A DNA stretch of 64,000 nucleotides from Meloidogyne chitwoodi. Taxonomy: Eukaryota; Nematoda; Chromadorea; Rhabditida; Meloidogynidae. The translations under genes and the position numbers were made by a program. Each line of letters begins with the position of its first letter. The first letter of the stretch is position 1. Positions 21,639-34,057 of the stretch are shown here, piece by piece. The DNA lies in NCBI GenBank assembly GCA_015183035.1, contig JACZZP010000004.1:1984001-2048000 (forward strand), in the 5' to 3' direction. The notes under the pieces are model-generated. The model was not told the DNA's origin, did not search any database, and worked only from the letters and a program-made list of their open reading frames with translations.

Positions 21639-23403
21639 TTAAATTCCATAAACAGGATCAACTCTCTGTGGTGGTTGCTGTGCAATATTGGGAACTTCTT
21701 GTTGGTTTTGAACTGGTTGAACTTGAACTGGGACTTTTGGAAGTTGACCATACTCAGAATCCTTTTTTATTTAAAAAAATTATTTTTTAAGAAAAAAAGT
21801 AGAATACCTGTTGTTGATCCTTCTGCAAGTTTGGCATATCTGGTACAACTTGATCGTATGCATGCTCACCCCAACCTGCTTTAATAATTCAAAATTTTGT
21901 TTCAAAATAAGACGATTAAGTTAAAAATAAATTTAAATTTATTATATTTTCACCCTGTTTTTGTGCATATTCCTTCTCAAAACGAGCTAATTCTTCTTCG
22001 GTATAAATTTTCTGATCACCTAAATCCTTCCAACCTTCATCCTTTTGACCTTCAGGAGCTTTAACTTGAGCGTCCTAAAAATATTTTTTTTTAAATTAAT
22101 TTAAATATTTATTTACTTGAAGAAATTCTTCTAAAGAAATTAATCGATCGCCGTTTTTATCCATTTGAGCAACTACATGTTCTCTCATTCTGTACATTTC
22201 CTCAATTCTAATAAAAATTAAAGATTTTATTTATTCTTCTTTCTCTAGAGTAGAAAAAATTCATATTTTTAAATTGAAAATCTATAAACCAAAAATATAT
22301 ATTATTTATTATAAGGTAAAACTTAATAATATAATTAAAAACAAACAAACTTTTCTTTTGGATCATCAACTGGGTCAGTATCATTATAAACCTTTTCTAG
22401 TTCTAATTGAAAAAGTGCCTCAATTTCTTCTTCATTCAAATAACCATCACTATTCAAGTCATGTAATGAAAAGAATGTTTTTGGATCAAAAGTATCTTTA
22501 TCCATCTAAAAAAAATTAAAATAAATTTCAATTTAAAAAATCAAAAAATACATGGTCTCGTTCTTCCCAAACTTCTTCAAGCTGTTCCCGACCTCCTGGA
22601 TGATTCAACTCCTCATGATCGTTATGATGCTTTTTTGCTTCTTCAATTTCTTTTATAGCTTTATTTCTCTCTTCTACAGCCATTTGTGCTAATTTATGGT
22701 CTTCCTCTGCCTTTTTCTTCATTTCATATTCCTTAAATTCTTCTTTCCTTTCTTCATCCATTTTTTCCATATCAGCTACAGTCTTAATTTTTAAATAAAT
22801 TAAATGCTAAAAATTAATAAAAAAATAACCTTTTTAATTAATTTTCTTAAATCCTCCTTTCCAAATTTTTTCATTTCCTGAATGTCTAAATGTTCAGGCA
22901 AAACTACATTTCTAAAATCGCCAGCATTCTTTTCCATTTGTTTTTCAATATCTGCTCGAATTCTTTCAATTTCTTCTACTTTTGCAGCTGTTAATTTATC
23001 AAAAATTTCTTGTGGCAGATCATCCATATGATCAGCAATTTTTCCTTCCTACAAAATTAAAATATTAAATTTAATTTTTAATAATTTAACCTTTATTTCT
23101 GTCTCACTCATCCCTTTTAATTTTTCATGAAAAGATGGATGCGATTCTAATATTCCCACGACAAGTTCCAAATATTTGGAATAAGGAAATTGAAATTGTT
23201 GAGGCTGCTAAAAAAAAATATATTTTTTATTAAAATAATTTTAAAAAAATTTAAACCTCTGATGGAGTTCCTTCAATTGTGTTTTCATTATTATCAACAT
23301 GTTCTGTTTTTTGCCTTTTAGCTGGTGGAGGTGGACTAATGACACTCTGGATAATAAAGAAAATAATACAAATATAGGCAAAAAAAGACAAAAATTCTCC
23401 CAT
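21639..23403 (-). CDS. nucb-1: Nucleobindin (secretory-pathway Ca2+-binding protein, 424 aa, 9 exons)
   Basis: Exons 23257-23403, 23091-23207, 22830-23048, 22552-22782, 22351-22505, 22117-22207, 21954-22074, 21808-21878 and 21639-21761 join in phase. An N-terminal hydrophobic signal peptide (FFAYICIIFFIIQSVIS) is followed by a conserved helical region (YSKYLELVVGILESHP, DDLPQEIFDKLTAAKVEEI), a charged coiled coil (EERKEEFKEYEMKKKAEED) and ELNHPGGREQLEEVWEE. Two EF hands come next: DLNSDGYLNEEE, and DKNGDRLISLEE with Arg at the usual Gly position, a known feature of nucleobindins. The tail is Gln/Pro-rich. Family members bind calcium and G-alpha subunits and sit in the Golgi or are secreted. 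It lies 445 bp downstream of TPR on the same strand, close enough for an operon-like arrangement, though this is not shown. Confidence 0.95.
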
Positions 23404-23848
23404 TTTCTAAAAAATAAATTTTAACAAATGTAAGAATATTAATGTTCAACAAGAATAAATAAAACGTTGAAATTTAGGCCAACTCATAAGATGAATCGCA
23501 AGTTTGGCCAACTAGACAAATAGGAAAAAGTTTAATTTAAAAAGGAAGTAAAAGATAGTTTTATTTGACTAAAATTACGTGTCACCATTTAATTTGAAAA
23601 ATATTTTTTCAAGAAGTTAAGAATCCTCAAAATCAGATCCTCATCTCTTAATGAAAATCAAAATTTAAAAATAAAATATTAAAAAATAAGATCATTATAG
23701 TAAATTATTAGATAACAATGATAATATAAATTAATCATTTATCAATTCCCGTCAATAAATTTAAAGAAAAAACAAAACAATAATAAGAAAGGCGTAAAAA
23801 AAGACAAAATATATAAATCCTTTCTCTTTTAGAGATCCAATTTTAGAT
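23404..23848. other. Short spacer between TPR and nucleobindin genes
   Basis: 445 bp of AT-rich DNA. It should contain the TPR 3' end and either a promoter or a trans-splice acceptor for nucleobindin. TTTTAG just upstream of the nucleobindin ATG (minus strand) could be a trans-splice acceptor. Confidence 0.4.
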
Positions 23849-26800
23849 TTAAAGAAGTTGAATATCATCATCGTCTTCATCCTCCTTCATTCCTCCGTCA
23901 TCATCCGCTTTCATTTCACCTACATTGTCATACGTACTTTTCATTTCATCACCTCCCTATTTTTATAAAATATAATTTTAAATTAATGAAAATTTCATAC
24001 TTCTTGCAATTGCTGATTCTCTTCATGTTCTGGTTGTTCTTCCATAAACATTTTCGGTTGCTTTCGAGGAGGTCCATCAATTTCAAAATTATGGCTTATA
24101 TCCTCATCATCACCTTCAACATAATCCTCCACTTCTTCCTCCCCATCAAATTCACCAACTTCATCTTCTTCATCCATAACATCTTGGTCTTCTTCTTCCT
24201 CCTCATCGACAATATAATCAGCAGCATCATCACCTTCTCTCTCCTCATAAAAGTCTGCTTCTTCTATCTTTAATCCCTCATGCGTACCAGGAATTTCTTC
24301 AGAAGCAATTTCAGGATAAACATCATGAAATTGTTCTGTTGGAATTGTAGATTCCAGTGAAGCTAGATGATCATTTTCCTTCTTTGCTTGTTCAACTGAA
24401 GGTTGTAATTGTTCAACTGAAGGCTTTATTTGTTCAACCGGAGGTTGTACTTGTTCCAAAGGAGGATTATTTGAAGTTTCATCAATTCCAACAGCAATAT
24501 CATCATCAAGGTCAATAATACTCTCTGCAATTTCACCAGTTCCTTTAATTTTAAATTTTTTAAAATTATTAATCAAAAAATTTCTTTACCAAATTTACTC
24601 AATTTCTCATTTTCTTCTTTTAATTGCTTTATTTCATCGTGTAATTGTCGAACTTTTTCCAAGTTGATTTTGTAAGTTTTTTCAATCATATCCATTCTCA
24701 TAATCTTCTCTGCTGCATCTTCAATATCTTGTTTTTGAATATCAACCTTTATTAATAATTCATCACGTTGAGCCTCTAACTCATTAACGCGATCAAAAGA
24801 AGACTAAAAATCAAAATAATTTTAAATTTTATTACAAATGTTTACATTGTTCATCTTGGTCAATTCTTCAATTTGATCTTGTAATTGTTTCCTCTCGGCC
24901 TGCAAAGCAGAAGCTGCTGAAGTTGAAGATCCAGCAGCAGCATTAGATATGGAATCTCGAGTTTTCAACAGCTGATCTTGGACTGATTGAAGTTCTTCCT
25001 AAATTACGATTAATACATTTTTATCTGTTTTTAGAACCTGAAGCTTTAAATTTTGTTCTGCAAATACATTCTTTTCTTCACGAATATTCCTAGCAAGTTG
25101 TTTAACTCTAGCAATATTAGTATTCAGTTCCTTCTGCTTTTCAATACTCTTAGTATACTCGGCAGTGAGAGTGCTATGTTCATTCCTAAATTATTTTTAA
25201 TATAAAATTCTAGAACTATAGAATAACTCACTTTATCTTTTTTATCTCTTCTGTTAAGCGATCAATCTCTTTTTTTAAAATTGTTATTTCATTTTCTTTT
25301 GAAGTAACATCGATTCTGAGTTTTTCATTATCACCTCTGTTAAAAGTAATAAATCAAAATAAAAATAAGAAATATTTTTAATAAAACATACTGAAGAGAA
25401 TTGAGAGTTTCAGGTGAACATTTCGATGCTAGAGCCATTGCACGATCATAACGCTCCTTGAGAGTTTTATTTTGTTGAGCCCTAGCTTGTGATAATTTTG
25501 TAATACTTTCCAATTTAGAATTAAGTTCTGTCTTTTCTGATAGAAGTTTAGCATGCTCAATTTCTAGTTCTTTTGCACGCAGATCCGTCGCAGCAAAACG
25601 TTCATTCAACTCATCAAATTCTTTTCTGATTTGCTGATACCTGGATTGCACTTCACCAAGAGAATTAAGTTGAGATACAAGCTCCTCTTTTTCAGCGGCA
25701 ATTTTTGCGTTAATCTCAACTTCATTAGTCAATTTAGAAATTTCAGATTCAAGCTGCAAAATTCTTTGTTGATCAACGTTTGATTTTGCACGAATTCGCT
25801 GTAATTCCAACTCAGCGCTCATTCGCAATTCTGTTTCTTTTTGTTTGTCAGACCTCATGTAACCAATAATTGCATTAATACGCTCTGTATGCTGTTGACT
25901 TGAAGATTCGATCCCAGTAGTTGAGAGTCGTCTTTATAAAATTAAAAAATTTCAGAAAATATTTTCAATATTTTGTTAAAGCTAAATATAATATATTACG
26001 AGATAGGTGAAAATGTTGACATAGCAGAAACATTCAAGCTTGTATTTGGCGAAGGAGAGGCAATTGTGTGTTGCAGACGCTCCATAAATTCAATTTTCTT
26101 GAGCAGCTGTTTAATAAATTTTAAATTAAAACAAAATATTCATTATAAAAACCTCTTGAATTTCATCATAGAGTGAAGTTTGTTTCTGTAAATGTTCTTC
26201 ATCTCTTTTCATAAAATTATTAATTTCATCATGAAGACGAAGTTTCTCTTTCTCAAAAACGTCCTAAAACACAATGTTCTTTAAATATCAAATTATCTAA
26301 TAAAACATACAATTGACTTTTGGAATTTCTCACATTTGATCTCACAATCCTTATTCAAAATGGAAATTTGTTGTGTAAGATTTTCACACTTTGAGATTTC
26401 TCTTGCTAAATCCGTTGTCAGCCTCAAATTATTTTCAGAAAATTCGTTGCAAGTAAAATTAACCTTAATAATAAAAAGTTAAAAAAACAAATTTAAAAAA
26501 CCTTATCAAAATCTGTCTGAAGTTTTTCATTTTCTACACGAAGTTGTTCAACAAGAAGCTTCTGCTCGTGAATTTGTTTTTCTTTATCAATGATAAATTG
26601 CTCAGTCTTTGCATTTAATTCACCAAGCTGATTGCTTGCCTCATTAAGTTGCTTTGCCTGATCTAGCAGTTCCATTTCCTTTATAGAAAGGTTATTCCTC
26701 AAGTCTTCAATAGTTGATTTACTAAAAATTGGCAATAAAAAAGTTAGAATGAAAATAATTTAGTTAAAAATTGACAGAAATTTTACTTTTTGTTTAACTC

Positions 26801-29800
26801 ATCTTCAAGTTGTTCGCGAACAGATTGCATACGTTGTCTTTCAACATTACCAAACTAAAATAGTAAATGTTATAATAGTAATTATAACAAGATTAAACCT
26901 GTATTGTTCCTTCCATGTTTGTTCCCAAACGACACATTTCTTCAAGTTGCTTGTCTTTACGTTCAATAGTTCCATTTAACTCTTCACACTTATGCTCAAA
27001 TTCAGCAAGTTGTTTTTCATGATAGGATATAGTGTTCTTCATCTTTTGAATTTCCTTTTTACAAGCTTCGAGATTTGTATCAGTTGACTGAATTTGTTCC
27101 ATCTCATTTTTCAACGTTTCATGGTCTAGTTTCAATTGTTCATAAATTCTTTCAATTGCATCTAAACGATGTTGAATTGATTTTGCATCAGATTGGGCCT
27201 TATCACGTTCACTGCATGCAACATTCAAATTATTCTACAAATTTAATAAATTATTAAAACAATCAAAGGATAAAACAATAAATTAAATACCTTGAGACCA
27301 TTTACAAGTTGATTATTTTGCTCATTGAGACTGTCAATAAGTTGACGAAGATTATCCCGCTCCAAAAGAGCCGACTGAAGTTGATTATCGCTTGAAAGAG
27401 ATTTTTCCGCCTCGATTCGCTTGAGCAACAACTCCATTTCTTGTATTGAAGTTGAAACACGCTCAGTGCTATAACGGTTCTGTCGCAAAAGTTCCAACTC
27501 CGCTTGCATACGCTGATCACGACTAACAATTATTGTACGTTCTTCGGTTAGTGAGTGATTTTGCACTCTAAAAAAGAAAATATAACCAAAAATATAAACT
27601 ATTTAAAATTAAAGAACACAAAAATCAAACATACTCAAGTGTTGATAAACGCTGTTGTTTCTCTAATAATTGATTTGTAAGCGAATCATTTCGAATTTCG
27701 AGAGATTCGATCTGACGTTTAGAATCAGAAAGTTGATTATTTACACGACTCAGGTCATGAGCATAAGAATCAATCTGCTTTGCAAGTAATTGTTGGTTTT
27801 TGTTTTGGAACTCGAGATCACTCTCCAACTTGCCAATGGTTGTGCGCATTGTTGAAATTTGTTCGAGTTGTTTATCAAGACGATCATTGAGAATTCTTAA
27901 AAATTATTATAAATCAAATTAGCATTATAAAATATGAAGCACCTTTCATGATTTTGACGATCCTCATTAAAAAATATGTTAGTCTCCTGCATCCTTTCTG
28001 CCTTTGTTTTCCACATCATAACTTCCATTTGGAGACTCTTAACGCTAGGTTGTTGAATCAAATTTGGTTGTGTAGACTCTGATGCAGTAGAATCATTTGA
28101 GCTCATTCCATTACCATTAGCAGACATTAGATGATCATATAAATTTTTGAATTGATCACGTTGTACAGTCAATTCTTGGACTAAAGTGCCCTGTTTGCTA
28201 AAATTGTTCTTAAGATGACTCAATTCCTCTTGCAATTGATTGGATGAATGTTTCAATAAATCAATTCTGAAAAGGAAAGATTTACGGAATTTAGCTATTT
28301 TAACAAAATTAAACTCAGAATTGTGGTAATTTTCAATAGTATTTTCCTGCTCACTCCGAAGTCTCTCAACCTCTTCAGCCAATTGAATATTCTTTGTCTG
28401 GAGTTCGCTAATATTAGAAAACATATAATCATCGTCAGCAGAACTCTCGCTAAACGAAATGTCGGTAACTGAAAGCGATCCCTTTTCGCAAAGATAAATA
28501 AACCGTTGCACCTTAAATAAAAATAAAATAACTATCAGAATATAAAAATACCTGTTTATTAAGAATGTTGTGTTCCCTCTGATAACGCTCCAATTCACGT
28601 TTAGTAAAAGTAAGTTCACGAAGCAGGGAATCAGTCTTTGATTGAAGCTTTTGTCGTTCATTACTTAGCAACTATAATAATTTTAAATAAGTTCGATCAG
28701 AAAAACTTATGTTAAAAAAGGGATTCCTTACATCCAGTTGTAGTTGAATACATTCTTTGCGTTCAGACAAATTTTCGTAAGCCTTGCGTTGCTCGAGAAA
28801 CTTAGGCGAATTTGAGTCTAACTCCTTAAAAATAAATAATTACTTTTTTATAGGCAAAACTTATTTAAAACCTGAATAAGCTCCTTAACGTATCTTTCAA
28901 GATTAGAATATTCGGAATTTTTCTTTTCCAATTCGCCAACAACACGGCAATGTTCAGCATATATTCCAGTCAAGGACATTCCACTTTTCAAAAGGCTACT
29001 GGCTGCAGCAGCTGCAGGTGAAATTCTAGCAATATCTTCATCCGGGCGATTAACTAAAAATTTTAACATAAAAATGCTTTTTTGAAGTTTAAATTATAAA
29101 AATTACGTCGAAATCCAGCATTCAATAGCTCAGTCGATTTTGTAACCTCGCCAGAAAGACGCTTCAACTCTTCATCTAATTAAAATCATTGTTTATAAAT
29201 TTAAATAATAAATTATATCAACCTTTTTCATTTAAAATCCTATCATGATTCTCTTTTGCTTCCTGAAGTTCAGAAGACACAGTCAAAAAAGCTAGAATAT
29301 AAAGGTACATAAATAATTAAATGTAAAAATAAACCTTCTTCCTTCTCTTTGACCAATTCTTCAAGTCGGAACTCATTATCTCTGGCCTCAGAAAGCTCCA
29401 AGTCAGCCTTTTCCATTGATTCTTTATAAACTTTTGTGAGCCTCTCCCTTGTACGCAATTCAGCTTCTAACTCATTAATTTGAGTAGTGTTCTCATCAAT
29501 AATCTAAATAATGATAAAAGTCAAAAATTTAAATCATTTTTACATTCTTCATCTTTTCCTTCAATTCAGAAAACTCGGTTTCTCGATCATGAAGCGCCTT
29601 AGAGATTCTTGTAACATTGAGAGAGCTCTCATTATTTTTCTCAGTTAGAATGGCAATTTCTCTTTGGAGTTCGGATTTTTCTTTGATAATCTGAATTCTC
29701 AACTCGTTCATCTTCTGCTCACGATTATAGATCTCATCCATATACCATTGTTTGCTTGAAAGTAAGATGTGTTTTTCCTGACTCCATTGTTCCTTGTCAT

Positions 29801-30477
29801 ACTATAAATATAATTAAAAATAAGAATATTAATAAATGTAAATACAGCTAGTGCCGCTTTCTCGCACTGAAAGTCATCTATTTGAGCCTGAAGCTGAAAT
29901 TTATCAGCTCTTAATGTATCAGAAAGGTTTCTAAGCTGATCAATTTCATCTAAAATTTAAACAAAAGATTGTTAATTAATATTGTAATATACCAAGATGC
30001 CGTCGCTTATCATTAGTAAATTTTGAAATTTGCATTTCAAGTTCACCCTTCCTTTGTTCGAGGGAAAGTTTGTCATTCTGCAACTGAGTCTAGAAAAAAC
30101 GAATTAATGAATTTCATAATAGTTAACCTTCTCAAAGATAAGATTGTCACGACTCTGTACTACAGATTCAACAAAAGTTGATCGCTCTAGTTTGTCATTT
30201 TCTGAAAATAGAGATAAGAAAATGATTTATTAAAATAATGATTATATTAACAAAACCTAAAGTGCTCGCACGTTCTTTAAGAAGTGCATTCTGTTGCTGT
30301 ACTTCTTTTAACTTTTCGCTCCTTTCATCCAACTGTCTACAAACGGTGAAAATCTCATGTTCTAAACAAATTAATAATTACATAAAACATAAAATTCAGA
30401 CCAAGTTGTGCGATTCGTTTCTTATCATCTATAGTCTCAATATTCGGCATGTTGCCGTCAGGATTTTCTGAAGTCAT
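23849..30477 (-). CDS. TPR: Nucleoporin TPR (nuclear pore basket coiled-coil protein), roughly two dozen exons
   Basis: The ATG at 30477 gives MTSENPDGNMPNIE; the stop at 23849 follows an acidic end (KEDEDDDDIQLL). Introns are mostly 40-70 bp and the protein is roughly 1700 residues. Nearly all of it is heptad-rich coiled coil. Region-by-region similarity to animal TPR is visible: ISPAAAAASSLLKSGMSLTG (28980-29040) matches its SAAA-x-KPGMKLTELY segment; VTDISFSESSADDD with ISELQTKNIQLAEEVERL (28380-28480) matches its SADISSSSE and NIEELQQQNQRLL; and LTNQLLEKQQRLSTLE belongs to the same order of segments. TPR/Mlp lines the nuclear basket, where it acts in mRNA export, checkpoint control and chromatin exclusion. 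The C-terminal exon (24000-24540) carries four VEQ-x-QPS-type repeats, then an Asp/Glu-rich stretch as in other TPR tails. The gene is divergent from that at 30827. Confidence 0.9.
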
Positions 30478-30826
30478 TTTGTACTGAAAATACAAAATGA
30501 AAGTTAATAAACTTTAAATAAATAAAATATTATTAAAAAGAATTAAAATGAATAAATTAACAACAAATTTTTGAGTTTGCATTTTCAAAATTAATTCCTA
30601 ATGTACAATTTGTCAAAGTAACATTTGATCTTTTTCCATTTTGAAATCAGCGGTAAATTACTTTTCAAATTTTATAGTATAAATATTTAAATAAATATTC
30701 AATTTCTTCTGTACATCATTTTTTTCTAATATTCCTTACTATCTTCTACTAAACCTTGAATTTTATACATACATATTATTAAATATTTTTTTTATTTTCA
30801 GTTTTATTTTCAAATAAAAATTATTT
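30478..30826. promoter_or_regulatory. Divergent promoter region between TPR and the unknown acidic protein
   Basis: The two start codons face away from each other with 349 bp between them, so both promoters must lie here or share elements. TTTTATTTTCAG at 30790-30801, 26 bases before ATG 30827, has the form of a spliced-leader acceptor. No TATA box or other named site is claimed. Confidence 0.5.
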
Positions 30827-31638
30827 ATGGCAAATTTATACAAGGATCCAAACCATCATTTAACTAAGTGGGAACAAGAATTAGACGAAAAATTAAAAGA
30901 TCGTAAAGGCTTTTGGGAACATTTGGAAGAAATTCGTCTTGAGCATCCACGATTTAGTGATTCTTTTGATAGCATTATGGCACCAGCGTTTATTTTTCAA
31001 AGAGAAGATGATAAAATTAAATTGAGCAGAAATTATGAACAAAATAAGAATTTTTTGGATTTTGCACTTGAAAATTATTCAAAACATGATGATGAAGATA
31101 CAAAACGAAAAGAAGATGGTAATTCTGATGGAGAAGTTAATTATAAAACATGGCCTTCCTTTTCAGGTTTTTGCTTTTTAAGTGGTAATCAACATAATTA
31201 TAGGAGAGAAATGTTATAAATATCCTAAGATAATAAAAATTTAGGAACAACTGAGGATTTTATGTTAAAATTCTAGTTGTATATGAATAAGTTGATCTAA
31301 TGGCCTTGACCATTTGCTTGTGATTTTTTAGAAGTTTTAATGAAGTACCCTGGTTCTTCCTCAACACCCTAATAAGCAAAAAGGTTCATGCTAATCAATT
31401 TATTTAGATATGTTTAAAAAGGTGAATACACCTGACAAAAAGGTCAATGCAATTGTTAAAGAAGAAGTGTTTGAATCTACAGGTTTAAATTCTATGTTTC
31501 TGTATACTCTTTTTTATATTTTAAGATCCATTAGAATCATCAGCTGTATCGATTGTGGTAACTAACGAACGGTCACTAATTGTTACGCCAGAACCCACAA
31601 CCAATGTTGTTCGAGTTAAACAAGAAACGCTTACTTGA
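30827..31638 (+). CDS. Unrecognised acidic protein, 175 aa, 3 exons
   Basis: Exons 30827-31166, 31408-31482 and 31526-31638 join in phase (donors CAG|GTTTTT and ACAG|GTTTAA; acceptors TTTAG and TTTTAAG) into 175 residues. The start MANLYKDPNHHLTKWEQELD is followed by LKDRKGFWEHLEEIRLEHPR, a charged helical region, an Asp/Glu/Lys linker, WPSFSDMFKKVNTPDKKVN and a Thr/Val-rich tail ending RVKQETLT. There is no signal peptide or membrane segment. I do not recognise a domain. The frame could also simply run on to a stop at 31219, but the spliced model gives a coherent continuation. It could be a nematode-specific nuclear or cytosolic protein; function unknown. Confidence 0.65.
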
Positions 31639-33975
31639 TTTTTCTTTTAAATGTTTGAATTTTTACGTAGTTGAGATTGTCGAAAATCACGGTTTATTTA
31701 AATAATAATGCGTAAATTAAAATTATAAATGATTACTAGTCTTTTAATAATTATAAATCGCTGAATCTTAAATGCTTATTTTTCCACGAAATTTTTAAAA
31801 TATTTTTTGTACAAATTCTTTAATAAGAGCCTATAAAACGTATCTTTTTTACCAATTTTATAGTAAAATATTTTTTAAAAGTGGTAAATAACGGCATTTT
31901 TCATTAATAAAGCAATCTCTATAACAACAAAAAAACATTGCATAGCTATTGCTTTTTGACCATGAAAATGAACAAAAAACCTCTTGGGAATTTATTTAAA
32001 AAAGTATTGTGTTTATAAAGCTTTTTAGAAGAAAAAATACTTGGTTATAAGGGCAAAAATCTAAAAAATTGTTTTTTTCGGCAAAACGTAAAATTAATAT
32101 TAACTATTTAGTTGAGAGGGTGGAAAATATTAAAAAAAATTTTTAGTATATTTTTGTGAGTTTTTGCAAAGTCATGTAATTTTAGTCACGTAAAAGATAT
32201 ATTTTCCTTTTGTTTTATTAGTTTTATTATTGTTTTTTTAATTTTTCAAAAATTTATTTTATTTATTTCTATTAATTTCCTACATATAAGAATGTCTAGT
32301 CTAAGGTATTATTTTGCTATTTTAAAATTCCCTAAAATTTATTCAAATTTTACCAACAATAGAGTTTATAATTCTATAATTTTGCAAAATTTCTTTCCAA
32401 TTCTTCATTTAAAAGAGATTTTTAACCTTTTTTCTGATGTACTTGAAAAACCCGATGACATATTCAACATTGGCCATTTTATATTTGGTCTGACTTTTAC
32501 CCCTTTTTAACACAAAACAAACATTTCCGCCTAGAAGATTCCCCCAACCATTATTTTTTTTTTCTTTTTTTTTTTCATCTTTTCCAATCTTCTAACCATT
32601 TCTTTTTTTGCTTATTTATTTATTTATATTCTTGTCCTGTCAATTAGAGTATTTTTTTAATTTTTATTTTTTAAAACCTTAAGCTCATAAATATTCCCTT
32701 TCTTGTTCTAACTTGTTTATTTTATCAAACATTTTGATTTATCAAAATCTCTCAGTTATCTCAACTCTGAAGATTTTTCACATAAATGTTTTTCGTTATT
32801 TTTGTATAGAAAAATTATTTTTATTTTTTAAGAATTTTTTTAGGGGTTTATTTTTTCTTTAAATTTCATAATTTGTGTAAAAGACAAAAATGTATAAATA
32901 TTCAACAAAACCTCTTAAATCACTGACATATAAAAAATCTCTTAAAATTTTTAATTAATATTTTATTTTTGTTTAAATACTCAAATTGTTCAACATTTTT
33001 CTATTTAATATTTTTTGTTGACCTTTTATCCCCTTCATATATTTTTCTTGGAGAAAGAACTTGGCCAAACATAAAAATGCCAAAACCGCCATCTTTCCAT
33101 TTCCTTTTTTCTTTTTTAAAAAAATAAAAAAGGGAGGGGAGGGAGGACCTGTGGGATCCAAAAAATAAAAAAATATTCTCAGCTACTCAGTTTTCAGCTT
33201 TTTTTCCTTTTAAAGTTTAAATGACCATTAGACAGGCACTTTTGCATTTTAAAAATTTATTTTATTTTTTTTTAATCTGAAATTAATTTTTTTAATAAAA
33301 TCTTTCTGGGAAGATTTTATAAATTTTAAAATGTAGAGGACAAATTATAAAATATTTTTTTAAATGCGTGATTATTTTTTTAAATTATTTTTTTTTAATT
33401 TTCTATTTTTCTTTTTATTTTATTCAAAAATATTTTCTTTAAAAACATTTTATCCCAAAATTTCAAATTAATATTAAAATATTTTATTTAATAAGCTTAA
33501 TAAAAACTAGGCGCGAAAAATAAAGCAAAGCAACATAATAATAATAATAATATATAACGGGGGTGTTGAGGATTTAATTTTTGAGTTGAACAAGTTTTGT
33601 GTTTGTGTGGTCAAAAGTACTTGGAAATTAATTTAAAAAGGAAAAGAAAAAATAAATAAATTTTATTTAAAAGCGCAAAGAAAATAAATATAAAATTTGT
33701 GTTAATCAATCCAATTTATTTTTGGGCATATAAATAAATAAATAAATATATAAGTATTTATGTAGTATTTTCCTTGTTGCTTCTGAGAAAAAAGAAAAAG
33801 CTTTCAGTATAAATTTAAATGATGAGAAATGACTAACTTTGTGTTTTCCCTTGTAGTTAACCTTTGGTCGATGGAAAAATAAATAAAAATAATTTTTTTA
33901 AAAAGAAAAATATTTTTTTAAAAAAGAAAAAAATTTATTTCATTTAATAAACGTCTTTTTCAATAAATTAAAATT
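31639..33975. other. Gene desert, no feature recognised
   Basis: Very AT-rich, with many long T-runs on the plus strand. The open frame at 32292-32510 has low-complexity composition and no supporting signal. Nothing else is recognised. Confidence 0.5.
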
Positions 33976-33979
33976 ATTT

Positions 33980-34057
33980 TCCATCAATAGAATTCGAACC
34001 TTCCTACCTTTTGGTTGTTGAACTTAAACGTTTCCCAACTACACCAACAGATCTCAT
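33980..34057 (-). pseudogene. tRNA-like relic (SINE-like), minus strand
   Basis: Minus strand: TTGGTGTAGTTGGGAAACG (A box/D arm) and GGTTCGAATTC (B box) are 45 bp apart. Stems are not well formed. The sequence after the B box (ATTGATGGAAAATAATTTT) resembles that after the relic at 36550, so the two are probably copies of one dispersed element. Confidence 0.45.

Noticed and set aside
32292..32510. 72-codon plus-strand ORF in the gene desert
   Set aside because: Phe/Ile/Leu-rich composition, no splice or trans-splice context and no recognisable motif.
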